Counted from the stretch's first letter, positions 1-12,639 are shown. The stretch is DNA of 64,000 nucleotides from Rhizomys pruinosus (GCA_009823505.1 VZQC01000590.1:775047-839046); one strand, 5' to 3'. Numbers and translations are program-made. Notes: generated by a model not told the origin, from the sequence alone.

Positions 1-548
1 CAGCTCTCTTCACAATAGCAAGGAGCTGGAACCAACCCAAATGCCCCTCAACTGATGAGTGGATAGAGAAAATGTGGTACATCTACACAATGGAGTTCTA
101 TGCAGCAGTAAAGAAAGACGACATCACGAGCTTTGCAGGAAAATGGCTGGAGCTAGAGGACATCATGCTGAGTGAAGTAACACAGTCCCAGAAAAACAAG
201 TGACGAATGGTATCCCTCATCTGTGGATGCTAGTGCCAATTACCTAGTTGTAAGTATTTCTTGTGTAGGGCCCCCTGAGCTTTTGTCCAAAGCACTTGGG
301 CGTGATGCATGTTGGAAACAACAACAACAACAACAACAGAAAAGACTGCATCAAAGAACTGACTGAAACAGTGAACTTCTGCTCAAAACAGTCAACTTCC
401 TCATGGAGAATATTGAGAAAAGGCTGAGAAAGAAAAGAAAAGCATGTTTGGCAGAATGCATGAGCTCTGGCAGTGTGGAGGAATGGGTGGGAACATGGGT
501 CTAGATTTGTTAAAAAAATAAAAATAAATTTATGTGAGAAAAAAAAGT
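1..548 (+). mobile_element. LINE-1 3' end: ORF2 C-terminus, 3' UTR and A-rich tail
   Basis: The frame starting at base 3 reads the C-terminal end of L1 ORF2p (contains WYIYTMEFYAAVKKD and ends SQKNK before TGA at 201-203). A 3' UTR with a CAA-triplet run (about 319-339) follows, then an A-rich tail near 515-548. The same ORF2 end recurs at 43037-43790, and the same 3' UTR recurs in reverse at 40986-41483. The window edge cuts the 5' side. The tail abuts a minus-strand L1 at about 554, so this copy probably inserted into that older L1. Only the reverse transcriptase C-terminal region is present, so it is inactive. Confidence 0.9.
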
Positions 549-553
549 AATGT

Positions 554-1661
554 GGGTTGGCATCTAAAGTCATTTAGTACTGGGAATACTTTGGTCCATG
601 TTCTTCTGGCTTTCATGGTTTGCATTGAGAAGTCAGGTGTGATTCTGATGGGTTTCCCCTTAATGTAACTTGTTGTTTTTCTCTGGTGGCTTTCAGTATT
701 TTGTCCTTGTTTTGAGCATCTAGAATTTTAACTATGATATGACGTAGGGAATTTCTTTTCTGGTCTTGTCTATTTGGTGTTCTATGTGCTTTTTGTATTT
801 CTATGGGTTTATCTTTTTTCAGTTTAGGGAAGTTTTCTTCTATTATTCTGTTGAAGATATGTTCAATACCACTGTCTTGGGATTCTTCTCCTTCCTCTGT
901 CCCTATGATGAGGAAGTTTGGTCATTTCATAGTGTCCCACATTTCCTGGTTGTTCCACTGTTGTGTTTTTTAAATTTTTTCATAATCTTTACTTGAGGTT
1001 TCTAGCTGTGCTGTGTTATCCTGAAGGTCTGATATTCTTTTTTCTGCTTCTTCCATTCTGCTTCTGAGGCTTTTTCCCATCCTTCCCTGTTGATTGGATG
1101 AATGTTCAATTTCCTTTTTTATTTCATCCTGTGATTTCTTCAGTATTTCCACTTCCTTTTGGAGCTTTTCATTCTTTTCTTGTAGCTCCTTGCTTTACTG
1201 GTCAGTTTCTTTTTTTTCCTTTCAGCCTGAGTTCTTTTTGATATTTCTACTTCCTTCCAGAGTTTGTCATTCTCTCCCTCTAGTTCTTTTTGGAGTTTGT
1301 CATTCTCTCCCTCTAGTTCTTTTTGGAGTTGGTATTTCTCTTCCTCTAGTTCTTTTCAGAGTTTGTATTTCTCTTCCTCTAGTTCTTTTCTGAGTTTATC
1401 AATCTCTCTTTCTAGTTCTTTTCAGAGTTTATCATTCTTTCCTTCTAGTTCCTTCATGAGTTTTTTGTTCTCTCCTTTTAGTTCTCTGATTTGTTCTTTA
1501 TAGTCTTTGAATATGTCTATGATTGTTCTTCTAAGGTTGGTATCTTGGTTCCCTTCCAGGGAGATCTCATTGTTGGGATCTTCTACAGGATTGGTTGAGT
1601 TCGGTGGGGATTTATTTTGAGCTTTTCCCATATTGTTGTTTTTCCGTTGTGTTTTGGGCAT
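554..1661 (-). pseudogene. L1 ORF1 (RNA-binding coiled-coil protein), broken and truncated
   Basis: On the minus strand this reads L1 ORF1p from a likely start near 1661 (MPKTQRKNNN) through a basic N-terminus, a long coiled coil, and part of the C-terminal RNA-binding domain, which ends where the plus-strand L1 begins. ORF1p is the trimeric nucleic-acid chaperone of the L1 ribonucleoprotein. The coiled coil is encoded by seven 33-bp direct repeats (1261-1491). In-frame stops occur inside it, for example at two of the repeat junctions, so no full protein is made. It is the partner of the minus-strand 5' UTR at 1662-2299. A second ORF1 of the same family lies at about 9960-11042. Confidence 0.88.
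1261..1491 (-). repeat. 33-bp tandem repeat in L1 ORF1 (11-residue coiled-coil repeat), 7 copies
   Basis: Seven head-to-tail 33-bp units start at 1261, 1294, 1327, 1360, 1393, 1426 and 1459. On the minus strand each codes an 11-residue unit close to KELEGENDKLQ. The first two units are identical. A unit of 11 residues is a hendecad, which gives a coiled coil with little supercoil. The related L1 at 10720-10870 has about five units, so unit number varies within the family. Confidence 0.9.
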
Positions 1662-2299
1662 GTGTAATTTTTTGTTGTTGTTTTTACCCCTTTGTTTATT
1701 TGTTTGCCTTCTGTTGCTAATATCAAATGTTAATATGGAGGATTGGTTGGTCACTCAGTTTGCTTCCTGTTGGTTTCTTCCTTTGTTTTGGCTATGCAGC
1801 CTCCAATCACTGATACTGCTGGATTCTCCCAACGGCATTAAACTGCAGCACCAGAAGTTTATACTTCCTACCTCAGTATCAGTAGCTTGGGGGGTGGGGG
1901 GCTTGAATCTTTGGCCCGTGCACTGGTCCCCAGCTGAGCAGTTGGGCACAGAGAGTGTGCGACCCTGGCTGGCCTCCTGGCCACTCACACAGATCCTCTC
2001 TATGGTCCTGGGGTTGGGCAGCTCCTGTGGAGTTGGGCCACCCCCCCTGCCAATGGGCCTGCAGGGCACAGACCAACCTGAGGAGTTGGGCGCAGAGAGT
2101 GTGCACCCCTGGCTGGCCTTCTGGCCACACATGTAGATCCTCTTTATGGTCCTGGGGTTGGGGGGCGCCTGTGGGGTTGGGCCACCCACCCGCCAATGGG
2201 CCTGCAGGGTGCAGATGGACCTGAGGAGTTGGGTGCGAAGAGTGTGCGCCCCTGGCTGGCCTCCTGGCCACGCAGGTACATCCTCTCTAAGGCTACTAA
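1662..2299 (-). promoter_or_regulatory. L1 5' UTR with about 143-bp monomers (internal promoter type)
   Basis: Upstream of ORF1 on the minus strand is a GC-rich leader holding about 2.5 tandem monomers: 1939-2082 (144 bp), 2083-2224 (142 bp) and a partial one at 2225-2295. Each contains a 'CTGGCTGGCCTCCTGGCCA'-like block and a 'GGTCCTGGGGTTGGG' block. Rodent L1 families carry monomer arrays that act as RNA polymerase II promoters; activity of this one is an inference. The array stops abruptly a few bases before the LTR at 2307, where a short piece of host L1 ORF2 remains. Confidence 0.8.
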
Positions 2300-2306
2300 T
2301 TTTTTT

Positions 2307-2626
2307 TGTGGTAAACTCCTCTGGTCTAGCTGAAGAAGTTCAAGTCATGGCCAAGAAATGAGGGTGAGCAGATGGCAAAATCAACACACAGACACCAGGT
2401 GTTGGGTTAAAAGCAGGCAGATTGTGAACTCCTGCAAGCTCATTTTAATAAGGAAAAATAGGAATATATGTAATTGTCTCTGCCCTTCTGAGAATGTGCC
2501 AAGTGTTGCTGATTGGCCCAGATCTCTGATTCAGCTGTTGCCATGGTTAACTTCTGAGAACAGGTTAGACCTGTTTAGCGGGGAAAGCAATAATCACGCT
2601 GGTGTGCAGGTGCATAACACACTACA
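2307..2626 (-). mobile_element. Class II-like LTR, duplicate of 4575-4894
   Basis: This is identical in layout to the 3' LTR at 4575-4894 and lies in the block that is probably an assembly duplicate. On the minus strand it runs TGTAGTG...ACCACA. See the entry at 4575-4894. Confidence 0.8.
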
Positions 2627-3134
2627 TATTTCCACCCCTTTGCTTTTAAAAAGAGTGACAAACATAGTGGGAGCCTGAGTGCACAGCTCAGACATTGTTG
2701 ACCACACCTCTAGCATTCCAACATTTGACTGTGCCTGTCTTAGGTTGGCCTGATAGCAGGATCTTACCTGTCATTGGCTAACCAGCTGCTGAGGGAAGAA
2801 ACTGGGAGCAGTTTGTCTGAGTGGGAGTAGAGGCATGGGGATTTATCCCCGAGAATCATAAATGGCAGAGAGCCAAACATGAACTATGTCATCGGGAAAG
2901 GCTCGATGAGAGCCTCTGTTGACAACAGTAGTCAGGACATTGGCCATGGTCTCAATAACTCATTAAAAATGGAGCAAGCACCTGAGGGCATCATAGAGGC
3001 TTCCTAGAGGTTCCCTGCTACAGGGATCAAGTGTCCATGTACAAAGAGGGTCGAATGTTTTTCAAGGGTACACACAGTGGCTTCCCAGAGGATTCTGGAA
3101 AGATACAAGCAAGGCCTCAGCCTTGTGTCAATAG
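2627..3134 (-). mobile_element. Internal region of LTR element, duplicate of 4895-5402
   Basis: This is non-coding sequence between the 3' LTR and the HSPD1 fragment. It begins with the polypurine tract and is otherwise unrecognised. It repeats at 4895-5402. Confidence 0.7.
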
Positions 3135-3847
<713 letters not shown>

Positions 3848-3848
3848 N
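3848..3848. other. Single N at a sequence junction
   Basis: This is the only ambiguous base I noticed in the window. It lies exactly between the end of copy 1 (HSPD1 sequence) and the start of copy 2 (L1 ORF1 sequence), which is what an artificial join of two overlapping contigs would leave. Confidence 0.97.
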
Positions 3849-4574
3849 CTTCTACAGGATTGGTTGAGTTCGGTGGGGATTTATTTTGAGCTTTTCCCAT
3901 ATTGTTGTTTTTCCGTTGTGTTTTGGGCATGTGTAATTTTTTGTTGTTGTTTTTACCCCTTTGTTTATTTGTTTGCCTTCTGTTGCTAATATCAAATGTT
4001 AATATGGAGGATTGGTTGGTCACTCAGTTTGCTTCCTGTTGGTTTCTTCCTTTGTTTTGGCTATGCAGCCTCCAATCACTGACACTGCTGGATTCTCCCA
4101 ACGGCATTAAACTGCAGCACCAGAAGTTTATACTTCCTACCTCAGTATCAGTAGCTTGGGGGGTGGGGGGCTTGAATCTTTGGCCCATGCACTGGTCCCC
4201 AGCTGAGCAGTTGGGCACAGAGAGTGTGCGACCCTGGCTGGCCTCCTGGCCACTCACACAGATCCTCTCTATGGTCCTGGGGTTGGGCAGCTCCTGTGGA
4301 GTTGGGCCACCCCCCTGCCAATGGGCCTGCAGGGCACAGACCAACCTGAGAAGTTGGGCGCAGAGAGTGTGCACCCCTGGCTGGCCTTCTGGCCACACAT
4401 GTAGATCCTCTTTATGGTCCTGGGGTTGGGGGGCGCCTGTGGGGTTGGGCCACCCACCCGCCAATGGGCCTGCAGGGTGCAGATGGACCTGAGGAGTTGG
4501 GTGCGAAGAGTGTGCGCCCCTGGCTGGCCTCCTGGCCACGCAGGTACATCCTCTCTAAGGCTACTAATTTTTTT
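3849..4574 (-). mobile_element. L1 ORF1 start and 5' UTR monomers, duplicate of 1580-2306
   Basis: This repeats the ORF1 N-terminus (MPKTQRKNNN) and the 143-bp 5' UTR monomers. The last bases, read on the minus strand after the LTR as 'ATTAGTAGCCTT', match the L1 ORF2 reverse-transcriptase reading frame expected next after the sequence at 7335. They are a remnant of the L1 that hosts the LTR element. Confidence 0.8.
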
Positions 4575-4894
4575 TGTGGTAAACTCCTCTGGTCTAGCTG
4601 AAGAAGTTCAAGTCATGGCCAAGAAATGAGGGTGAGCAGATGGCAAAATCAACACACAGACACCAGGTGTTGGGTTAAAAGCAGGCAGATTGTGAACTCC
4701 TGCAAGCTCATTTTAATAAGGAAAAATAGGAATATATGTAATTGTCTCTGCCCTTCTGAGAATGTGCCAAGTGTTGCTGATTGGCCCAGATCTCTGATTC
4801 AGCTGTTGCCATGGTTAACTTCTGAGAACAGGTTAGACCTGTTTAGCGGGGAAAGCAATAATCACGCTGGTGTGCAGGTGCATAACACACTACA
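4575..4894 (-). mobile_element. 3' LTR of the HSPD1-bearing element
   Basis: This 320-bp LTR runs on the minus strand from TGTAGTG to ACCACA. It contains a CCAAT motif ('GGCCAATCAGCAAC') and an ATTAAA that may serve as the polyadenylation signal. It aligns along its whole length to the 5' LTR at 6976-7334, which is longer because of an AT dinucleotide expansion. The divergence by eye is more than a few percent, so the insertion is not recent. Confidence 0.82.
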
Positions 4895-4912
4895 TATTTC
4901 CACCCCTTTGCT
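4895..4912 (-). other. Polypurine tract
   Basis: On the minus strand 'AGCAAAGGGGTGGAAATA' lies directly before the TG of the 3' LTR, where plus-strand DNA synthesis of a retroelement is primed. Confidence 0.75.
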
Positions 4913-5402
4913 TTTAAAAAGAGTGACAAACATAGTGGGAGCCTGAGTGCACAGCTCAGACATTGTTGACCACACCTCTAGCATTCCAACATTTGACTGT
5001 GCCTGTCTTAGGTTGGCCTGATAGCAGGATCTTACCTGTCATTGGCTAACCAGCTGCTGAGGGAAGAAACTGGGAGCAGTTTGTCTGAGTGGGAGTAGAG
5101 GCATGGGGATTTATCCCCGAGAATCATAAATGGCAGAGAGCCAAACATGAACTATGTCATCGGGAAAGGCTCGATGAGAGCCTCTGTTGACAACAGTAGT
5201 CAGGACATTGGCCATGGTCTCAATAACTCATTAAAAATGGAGCAAGCACCTGAGGGCATCATAGAGGCTTCCTAGAGGTTCCCTGCTACAGGGATCAAGT
5301 GTCCATGTACAAAGAGGGTCGAATGTTTTTCAAGGGTACACACAGTGGCTTCCCAGAGGATTCTGGAAAGATACAAGCAAGGCCTCAGCCTTGTGTCAAT
5401 AG
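4913..5402 (-). mobile_element. 3' internal region, non-coding, unrecognised
   Basis: About 490 bp between HSPD1 and the polypurine tract. No frame longer than about 60 codons with recognisable content is present on the element strand. It could be an envelope or leader remnant, or host sequence captured with HSPD1. Confidence 0.55.
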
Positions 5403-6629
<1,227 letters not shown>

Positions 6630-6955
6630 CCAGAACCCGGTCCTCTTATGCGGACTTGCATTAGATATATAGAGTGTATAGAGAGAGTGGATATATAGAG
6701 TATATAAAGAGTGGATCAGCTCTTATGCGGACTCGCCTGGACGAACCAAGAGGTGGAGCCGCCATTGCTATTTGGCACAGCACCCCTGGTGGTATGTACC
6801 TTCCTAATAATGAACAAAGAGGACGATAAACGAATTGAAAGTGAAGGGAAGGGAGCCACGTGCTCACTTTTGCATGGCTGTAAGCACAGAAAACACAAAG
6901 GGAACAAACACACTGGGAACTGCAGATGTCTCACAAATGTCGGGTGTGGTGGGAG
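6630..6955 (-). mobile_element. Leader of the LTR element between primer site and HSPD1
   Basis: About 325 bp of non-coding sequence. A 14-bp string 'CTCTTATGCGGACT' occurs twice (about 6642 and 6719), flanking an AT-rich 'GATATATAGAGT' repeat patch right beside the HSPD1 junction. This may mark the junction where HSPD1 sequence was joined. Confidence 0.6.
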
Positions 6956-6973
6956 CAGACCACATTGGCGCCA
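6956..6973 (-). other. Degenerate tRNA-Lys primer-binding site
   Basis: On the minus strand, three bases after the 5' LTR, 'TGGCGCCAATGTGG' resembles the Lys-1,2 primer site seen intact at 39744-39761, with one C missing and changes at the 3' side. It supports a class II (ERVK-like) assignment. Confidence 0.75.
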
Positions 6974-6975
6974 GA

Positions 6976-7334
6976 TGTAGTAAACTCCTCCGGTCCAGCC
7001 TAAGAAGTTCAGGTCACAGCTAAGAAATGAGGGTGAGCAGATGGTGAAATCAACACACAGACACCAGCAGTCGGGTTAAAAGCAGGTAGACTGTTAGCTC
7101 CTGCAAACTCCTGCAAACTTTGTATATATATATATATATACAAAGTATATATATATAAATATATCAATATAATAATATATAACTTGTTTCTGCCCTTCTG
7201 CAAACATGCCAAGTGTTGCTCATTGGTCCAGATTGCTGATTCAGCTGTTGCCATGGTTAATTTCTGAGAACAGGTTAGACCAGTTTAGCAGGCAAAGTGA
7301 TAATCACCCTGGTGTGCAGGTGCATAACACTCCA
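6976..7334 (-). mobile_element. 5' LTR of the HSPD1-bearing element
   Basis: This 359-bp LTR runs on the minus strand from TGGAGTG to ACTACA. It matches the 3' LTR at 4575-4894 and differs by an AT-repeat expansion at about 7120-7165. Its 5' flank (7335 on) is L1 ORF2 sequence. Confidence 0.82.
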
Positions 7335-9808
7335 TAATTTTTCTAAGTTAATTTGTATCCTACTACTTTACTGAACTTAATCATTTCTAGGAGTTTTCTG
7401 GTGGATTTTTAGCATCCCTCTAGGTTTAAACTATCATATCATCTGCCAACAGGAGGTAGTTTGACTCTCTTTCCAATTGTATCTTTAATTTCCCTTTCTT
7501 CCTTTGCCAACCTAGGCCAAGCATTTCAAGATTATATTGAAGAGGAAGGGGGTGTGTGTGTGACTATGGGACAGCCTGCTGGGTTCCTGCCTTTAAAAGG
7601 AGGAATGCCTTCTAATTTTTCTCCCATAGGATGATGTTGGCTGTGGGATTTGTGTATTTGAATATATTTAGGAATGTTCCTTCAGTCCAATTCCCTTCTA
7701 GGACTTAAAACATGAATGGATGCTAGTTCTTGTCAAGGCTTTTTCTGCATCATTGAGATGATGGTGTGGATTTTTTTCTTTAAGGTCCATAGTGTTATAA
7801 TTTATTGATCATGTTGAACCATCCCTGCATCTTGGTATGAATCCAACTTGATCATGTGGATGACCTTTTTGACGTGTGGTTCTGTTATGTATTTGCAAGT
7901 ATTTTTGTGTGAATTGCATCTATGTCATTAATGAGATAAGTCTGAAGTTTTCTTTTTGGTTGTCTTTTTGTCTTGCCTGGTGGTATTAGAGTGATGCTGG
8001 CTTCATAGAGAATTTGGGAGGATTCCCTCTGCTTATATCCTTCAGAAAAGTTTGAGTGAGATTGGTGTTAAAAATCTCTTGAATGTTCTATAGAATTCTG
8101 CTGTGAACATCTGGGCGGGCTTTTTTTTAGTTGGGAGGTTTTTAATTACATCTTCAATTTCCTCAAATGTTATGGATCTGTTTAAGCTGTCAATCTCTTC
8201 TTGGTTAAGCTTTGTTGATTCCCAGGATTTCAAATATTCACCCATTTCTCTTAGATTTTCAAACCTAGTAGAGCATAGATTTTTGAAGTATTCTTATCTG
8301 ATTGTCTGGATCTTTTCTTTATCTGTTGTGATGTTTTCCTTTTCATCACAAATACTATTAATTTGGAGTTGTTCTTTATTTTGGTTAACTGAGCTAGAGG
8401 TCTGTCTATCTTGTCTATCTTTTTAAGAAACCAGCTTTTGGATTCATTGATCTTTTTGTATTGTTTTCTTTGTTTCTATTTCATTGATTTCTGCTCTGAT
8501 TTTTGTTATTTCTTCCTGTCTGTTGGGTTTAGGGTTCATTTGTTGTTGTCTTAAAGTGTTTTTTCTGTAGTGTTAGATCATTTATTTGTTCCCTTTCTGT
8601 TTTTTTTTTTTAATGTGGGCACTTAGTGCTATAAATTTCCCTCTTAGGACTGCTGTTAAAATATCCCACAGGTTTTGTCATGTTATATTGTCTTTTTCAT
8701 TTAGTACCATGAATATTTTTATTTCATTCTTTATTTCTTCCCTGACCCATTCATTATTCAGGATTGTGTTGTTTAGTCTCCATGTGTTCTTGTAGCTGGT
8801 TGGGCTTATTCTGGTGTTAATATTGAGCTTTATTGCACTGTGCTCTGATAGAATGTATGAAATAATTTCAATCCTTTTGTATTTGTTGAGATTTCTTTTG
8901 TGTCCCAGTATGTGGTTAATTTTGGAGAATGATCCATGTAGCACTGGGTAGAAAGTATATTCTTTGGTGTTTCGGTGGAATATTCTGTAGATGTCTGTGA
9001 GGGCCATTTGTTGTTCAGTTCTGATGTCTCTCTGTTTATTTTATTTTATTTTTTTACTTTTTTTTAAATTTAATTTTATTTATTTCTGTGTATGAATGTA
9101 CTGTTTGCATGTAGGTCTGTGCACCCGTGTTGTGCAATGCCGCGGAGGTCAGAAGAGGGTCTCGGAATCCCCTGGAACTGGAGTTCTCCTGGAATTGGAG
9201 TTACAGACGGTTCTCAGCCACCATGTGGGTGCTGGGGATCGAACCCGGGTCCTCTGCAAGAGCGGTCGGCGCTCTTAACTGCTAGGCCATCTCTCCAGCC
9301 CTCTCTGTTTATTTTTTGTCCAGTTGATCTATCCAAGGGGTTCAGTGGGGTATTGAAGTCCCTCACTATTAGTGTGCTGGGATGAACCTGTGTCTTAAGG
9401 ACCTGCAGAATTGTATTTATATAGTTTGGTGAACCTGAGTTTGGTGAATAAACATTTAAGATTGTGAAGTCTTCCTGGTTAATTGTTCCTTTGATAAGGA
9501 TGTAATGACACTCTTTGTCTCTTCTAATTGACTTTACTCTGAGGTCTATTCATCTGATATTAGAATAACAATTACTGTTTGATTTTTGGTACCATTTGCT
9601 TGGAATATTTTTTCCATCCTTTCACTTTAAGCTGGTTTCTGTCCTTGAGGGTGAGATGGGTTTCTTGTAGACAAGATATAGATGGATTCTGTTTCCTAAT
9701 CCATTCTCCCAGTCTATGTCTTTTTATTGGGGAGTTTAGATCATTAATATTTAAGATCATTATTGAGAGATGTGTGTTGCTTCCTTTCAACATACTTTTT
9801 GTTTGCAT
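7335..9808 (-). pseudogene. L1 ORF2 (endonuclease-reverse transcriptase), broken
   Basis: On the minus strand this starts near 9808 with an endonuclease domain (LNINDLNSPIKRHRLGEW and CLQETHL motifs). It continues through the linker and the reverse-transcriptase palm (SITFEEIEDVIKNLP near 8200; an ADD catalytic triplet inside LADDMIV near 7430), then is cut by the LTR element at 7335. Stops and shifts occur throughout. A B2 interrupts it at 9043-9300. It forms one L1 with ORF1 and the 5' UTR at 9960-11790. Confidence 0.9.
9043..9300 (-). mobile_element. B2 SINE
   Basis: This is a reverse-oriented B2 ending in the 'CCATCTCTCCAGCCC' head box. It is flanked by a perfect 15-bp target duplication CTCTCTGTTTATTTT (9028-9042 and 9301-9315). 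It carries the extra 17-nt internal segment discussed in the findings. It lies inside L1 ORF2. Confidence 0.95.
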
Positions 9809-9959
9809 TCTTGGTCTAGGTTTGTATTTATGCTGTTATGCTTTTATTAGTTTCTCTTTTTCATTGCTTGGGGTTAGTTGTTACTTTCCTCTGTTCTTTG
9901 GATTGCTTTGAGAGTTTTCTGAAGTGTTGGTTTCTTAGACATGTATTCTTTCATTTTGT

Positions 9960-11042
9960 TCATGTTGTGAAAAATTCTTCTTTCTCCTTCAACTGTAATT
10001 GACATTTTTGCTGGGTATAGTAGTCTGGGTTGGCATCTAAAGTCGTTTAGTACTGGGAATACTTTGGTCCAATTCTTCTAGCTTTCATAGTTTGCACTGA
10101 CAAGTTAGCTGTGATTCTGATGGGTTTCCCCTTATATGTAACTTGTTTTTCTCTTGTGGCTTTCAGTATTTTGTCTTTGTTTTGAACAGCTGATGTTTTA
10201 ACTATTATATGGTATGGAAAATTTCTTTTCTGGTCTTGTCCTATTTGGTGTTTTATGTGCTTCTTCTATTTGTATGGGTTTGTCTTTTTCAGTTTGGGGA
10301 AATTTTCTTCTATTATCCTGTTGAAGATCTGATCAATAACATTGTCTTAGGATTCTTCTTCCTCTATCCCTATGATGCAGAGATTTGGTCTTTTCATAGT
10401 ATACCACATTTCCTGGTTATTCTATTCTTGTGTTTTTAAAATTTTTTCATAATCTTCATTTGAGCATTTTAGTTCTTTCATGTTATCCTGCAGCTCTGAT
10501 ATTCTATTTTCTGCTTCATCCATTCTGCTTCTGAAGCTTTCTCCCATCCTTTCCTGTTGATTGGATGAATGTTCAATTTCCTTTCTTACTTCTTCCTGTG
10601 ATTTCTTTAGTATGTCCACTTCCTTTTGGAGCTTGTCATTCTCTACTTGTAGCTCCTTGCTTCACTGGTCTGTTTCTTTTTTCATTTCAGACAGGGATCT
10701 TTTCATTGTGTCCATTTCCTTCTGGAGTTTCTCAATCTCTCCCTCCAGTTCTTTTTGGAGTTTGTGTTTCTCTTCCTCCAGTTCTTTTCCAAGTTTGTCA
10801 TTATCTCCCTCTAATTGTTTCCTGAGTTTATTCTTTTCTTCTAGATCCTTCCTGAGTTCTTCATTCTCTCCCCAAACCAGCTCTCTTATTTGTTCTTTAC
10901 ATTCTTTGATTCTTTGATTTCTTTGAATATACCTATGACTTCTTTTAAGGTCCATGTCTTGGTTTCCTTTCTGGGAGATCTTGTAGGGATCTTCTATAGG
11001 ACTGGTAGAGTTCGGTGTGTAATTATTATGAGTTTTTCCCAT
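9960..11042 (-). pseudogene. L1 ORF1 of the larger minus-strand L1
   Basis: This reads from MGKTHNNYTPNSTSP at 11042 through a coiled coil (hendecad units at about 10720-10870), a conserved trimer region (HSSNQQERMGESFRSRMDE), and a C-terminal RNA-binding domain ending near 9960. Frameshifts and stops break it into at least three pieces. It is a close relative of the ORF1 at 554-1661 but has fewer 33-bp units. Confidence 0.87.
10720..10870 (-). repeat. 33-bp repeat units in L1 ORF1, about 5 copies
   Basis: Units begin 'AGTTT' or 'AGTTC' at about 33-bp spacing, with one shortened to about 30 bp. They code 11-residue coiled-coil steps on the minus strand, as at 1261-1491, but with fewer and more diverged units. 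Confidence 0.8.
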
Positions 11043-11056
11043 GTTGTTATTTTTTT

Positions 11057-11306
11057 ATTTTTTTTTATTATTAATTTTATTTATTTCTGTATGTGCATGA
11101 ATGCACCGTCTGCATGCAAGTCTGTGCACCCGTGTCATGCAATGCCGCGGAGGTCAGAAGAGGGTCTCGGATTTCCCTGGAACTGGAGTTCTCCCGGAAT
11201 TGGAGTCTCGGATGGCCCTCGGCCGCCACGTGGGTGCTGGGGATCGAACCCGGGTCCTCTGCAAGAGCGGTCGGCGCTCCCAACCGCTAGGCCATCCCTC
11301 CAGCCT
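11057..11306 (-). mobile_element. B2 SINE in L1 5' end
   Basis: This is a reverse-oriented B2 with a perfect 18-bp target duplication CCATGTTGTTATTTTTTT (11039-11056 and 11307-11324). It carries the same 17-nt internal insertion as the copy at 9043-9300. Confidence 0.95.
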
Positions 11307-11324
11307 CCATGTTGTTATTTTTTT

Positions 11325-11790
11325 CATTGTGGTTTTGGCATGTGGGTTTATTTTTTTGTTTGGATTCTGGTGCTAGTCTCAAATGTTAATATGGAGGATT
11401 GTTTGGTCACTCACTGTGCTTCCTGCCATTCGGTTCCTGTAAGTTGGCTGTGCAACCTAGAATCACTAACACTGTGCCCACTGGATCATCTGCACCACAA
11501 TTCCACCAGCTTACTGGATTACACCACTCAGGTGGGGCAGGGGGGAAGGTTTGCTTCCTTGGCCTGGGCATCAGCCCCCTGAGCATGGCTGGGTGACTCT
11601 ATCCCCCCACACATGGATCACATGGGAGGAAGGGCGTGGTGTCCCCCCCACCCCCGACCCTGAGGCCCGGGCCTCTGGCTCTCCTGCTGGTTCCCTGCAC
11701 TTTCCCTGACCACCTGAGCGTGTGCTGGGCTCCTGGGCATCTCACTTAGCATGGCTGGGTGACTCTGCCCACACATATGGCATTCTTAGG
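11325..11790 (-). promoter_or_regulatory. L1 5' UTR, second type
   Basis: This GC-rich leader lies upstream of the ORF1 at 9960-11042. A 'TAGCATGGCTGGGTGACTCT'-like block occurs at about 11580 and again at about 11750, suggesting monomers of about 170 bp unlike the 143-bp monomers at 1939-2295. The 5' edge near 11790 is approximate. Confidence 0.65.
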
Positions 11791-12639
11791 ACCATTTAAA
11801 ATAAAGGAAGGAAAACTGATCACACTTATTCCCATGATTAATAATGTCTCATTTACATAGTTTGCTTTGACATCTACTTTGAAAAAATTATTTCTGTTGC
11901 TTGCTTCTTCTTCACCTTATTTTTGATTACCACATAGCAATGCTACATTTTTAAAGTTTGTAAGTTATTGTGAATAAAAAAAGACTCAGGTTATAGACAA
12001 TTGGTGCCTGTGGCCACTATGTAAAGATTCTGGATCTAGCTGGCTATGGCTTTGCCAGCAAACAGCTTGGCTCTAGCTAAGATCCCTGGTGCACCTCCCA
12101 GAGCTCTGGGACCTTAGACAAGAAATGTAAACCCTGGGTTTCTGTACCTGTCCAATGACACTTAACTGTTATCTCAGGGCTATTCGGGAGTCCACATGTT
12201 AAAATGGGTAAGGTGAGCATAGAAAGTGGCTTGGGCTTATTATTGTGATTAATTTTTATGTTCCCTTGTTTCTGAATGTTGTTTCCCTCCTTTCTGCCCA
12301 GCATCTATGATCAGTGTTTGCAACTCAGAGCAACTTCCCTGTGGCGCTGAGACACCACGTCCCCAGTGAGGCCTGAGTTATGACTGTGCCACTAGGTCCA
12401 TGGAAAATGCTCACTGCCTGCCCTGCTGTAGTTTGGTAAAAACCTCTCAAATGACACTGGGCATCAGGGAGCCAACATAATATATATTGACGTTTTTTTT
12501 TATTTATATGTTTTATTTTTTTAAGGGATTTACTAATATAATGACACAGTGTTTAAGATAAACTTGATGTTTACTCAGTTTGCCGTATGCAATTTAGTTT
12601 AATTGGTGTATTTGCAAGTATATTTGTTCAAATTTTGAA
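11791..12639. other. No recognised feature
   Basis: This is AT-rich sequence without a supported gene. Between 12483 and 12545 it is nearly pure A/T. It probably contains old repeats too diverged to name by eye. Confidence 0.5.

Noticed and set aside
1..1754. 5'-inverted (twin-primed) single L1 made of the plus 3' end and the minus ORF1/5' UTR
   Set aside because: In twin priming the A-tail lies at the outer end of the insertion. Here the tail (515-548) lies between the two parts, so separate insertions fit better.
1633..2271. Several open frames of 70-170 codons on both strands over the L1 5' UTR, repeated at 3902-4539
   Set aside because: GC-rich monomers give open frames on both strands. 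The region is the L1 leader, and the second set comes from the duplicated block.
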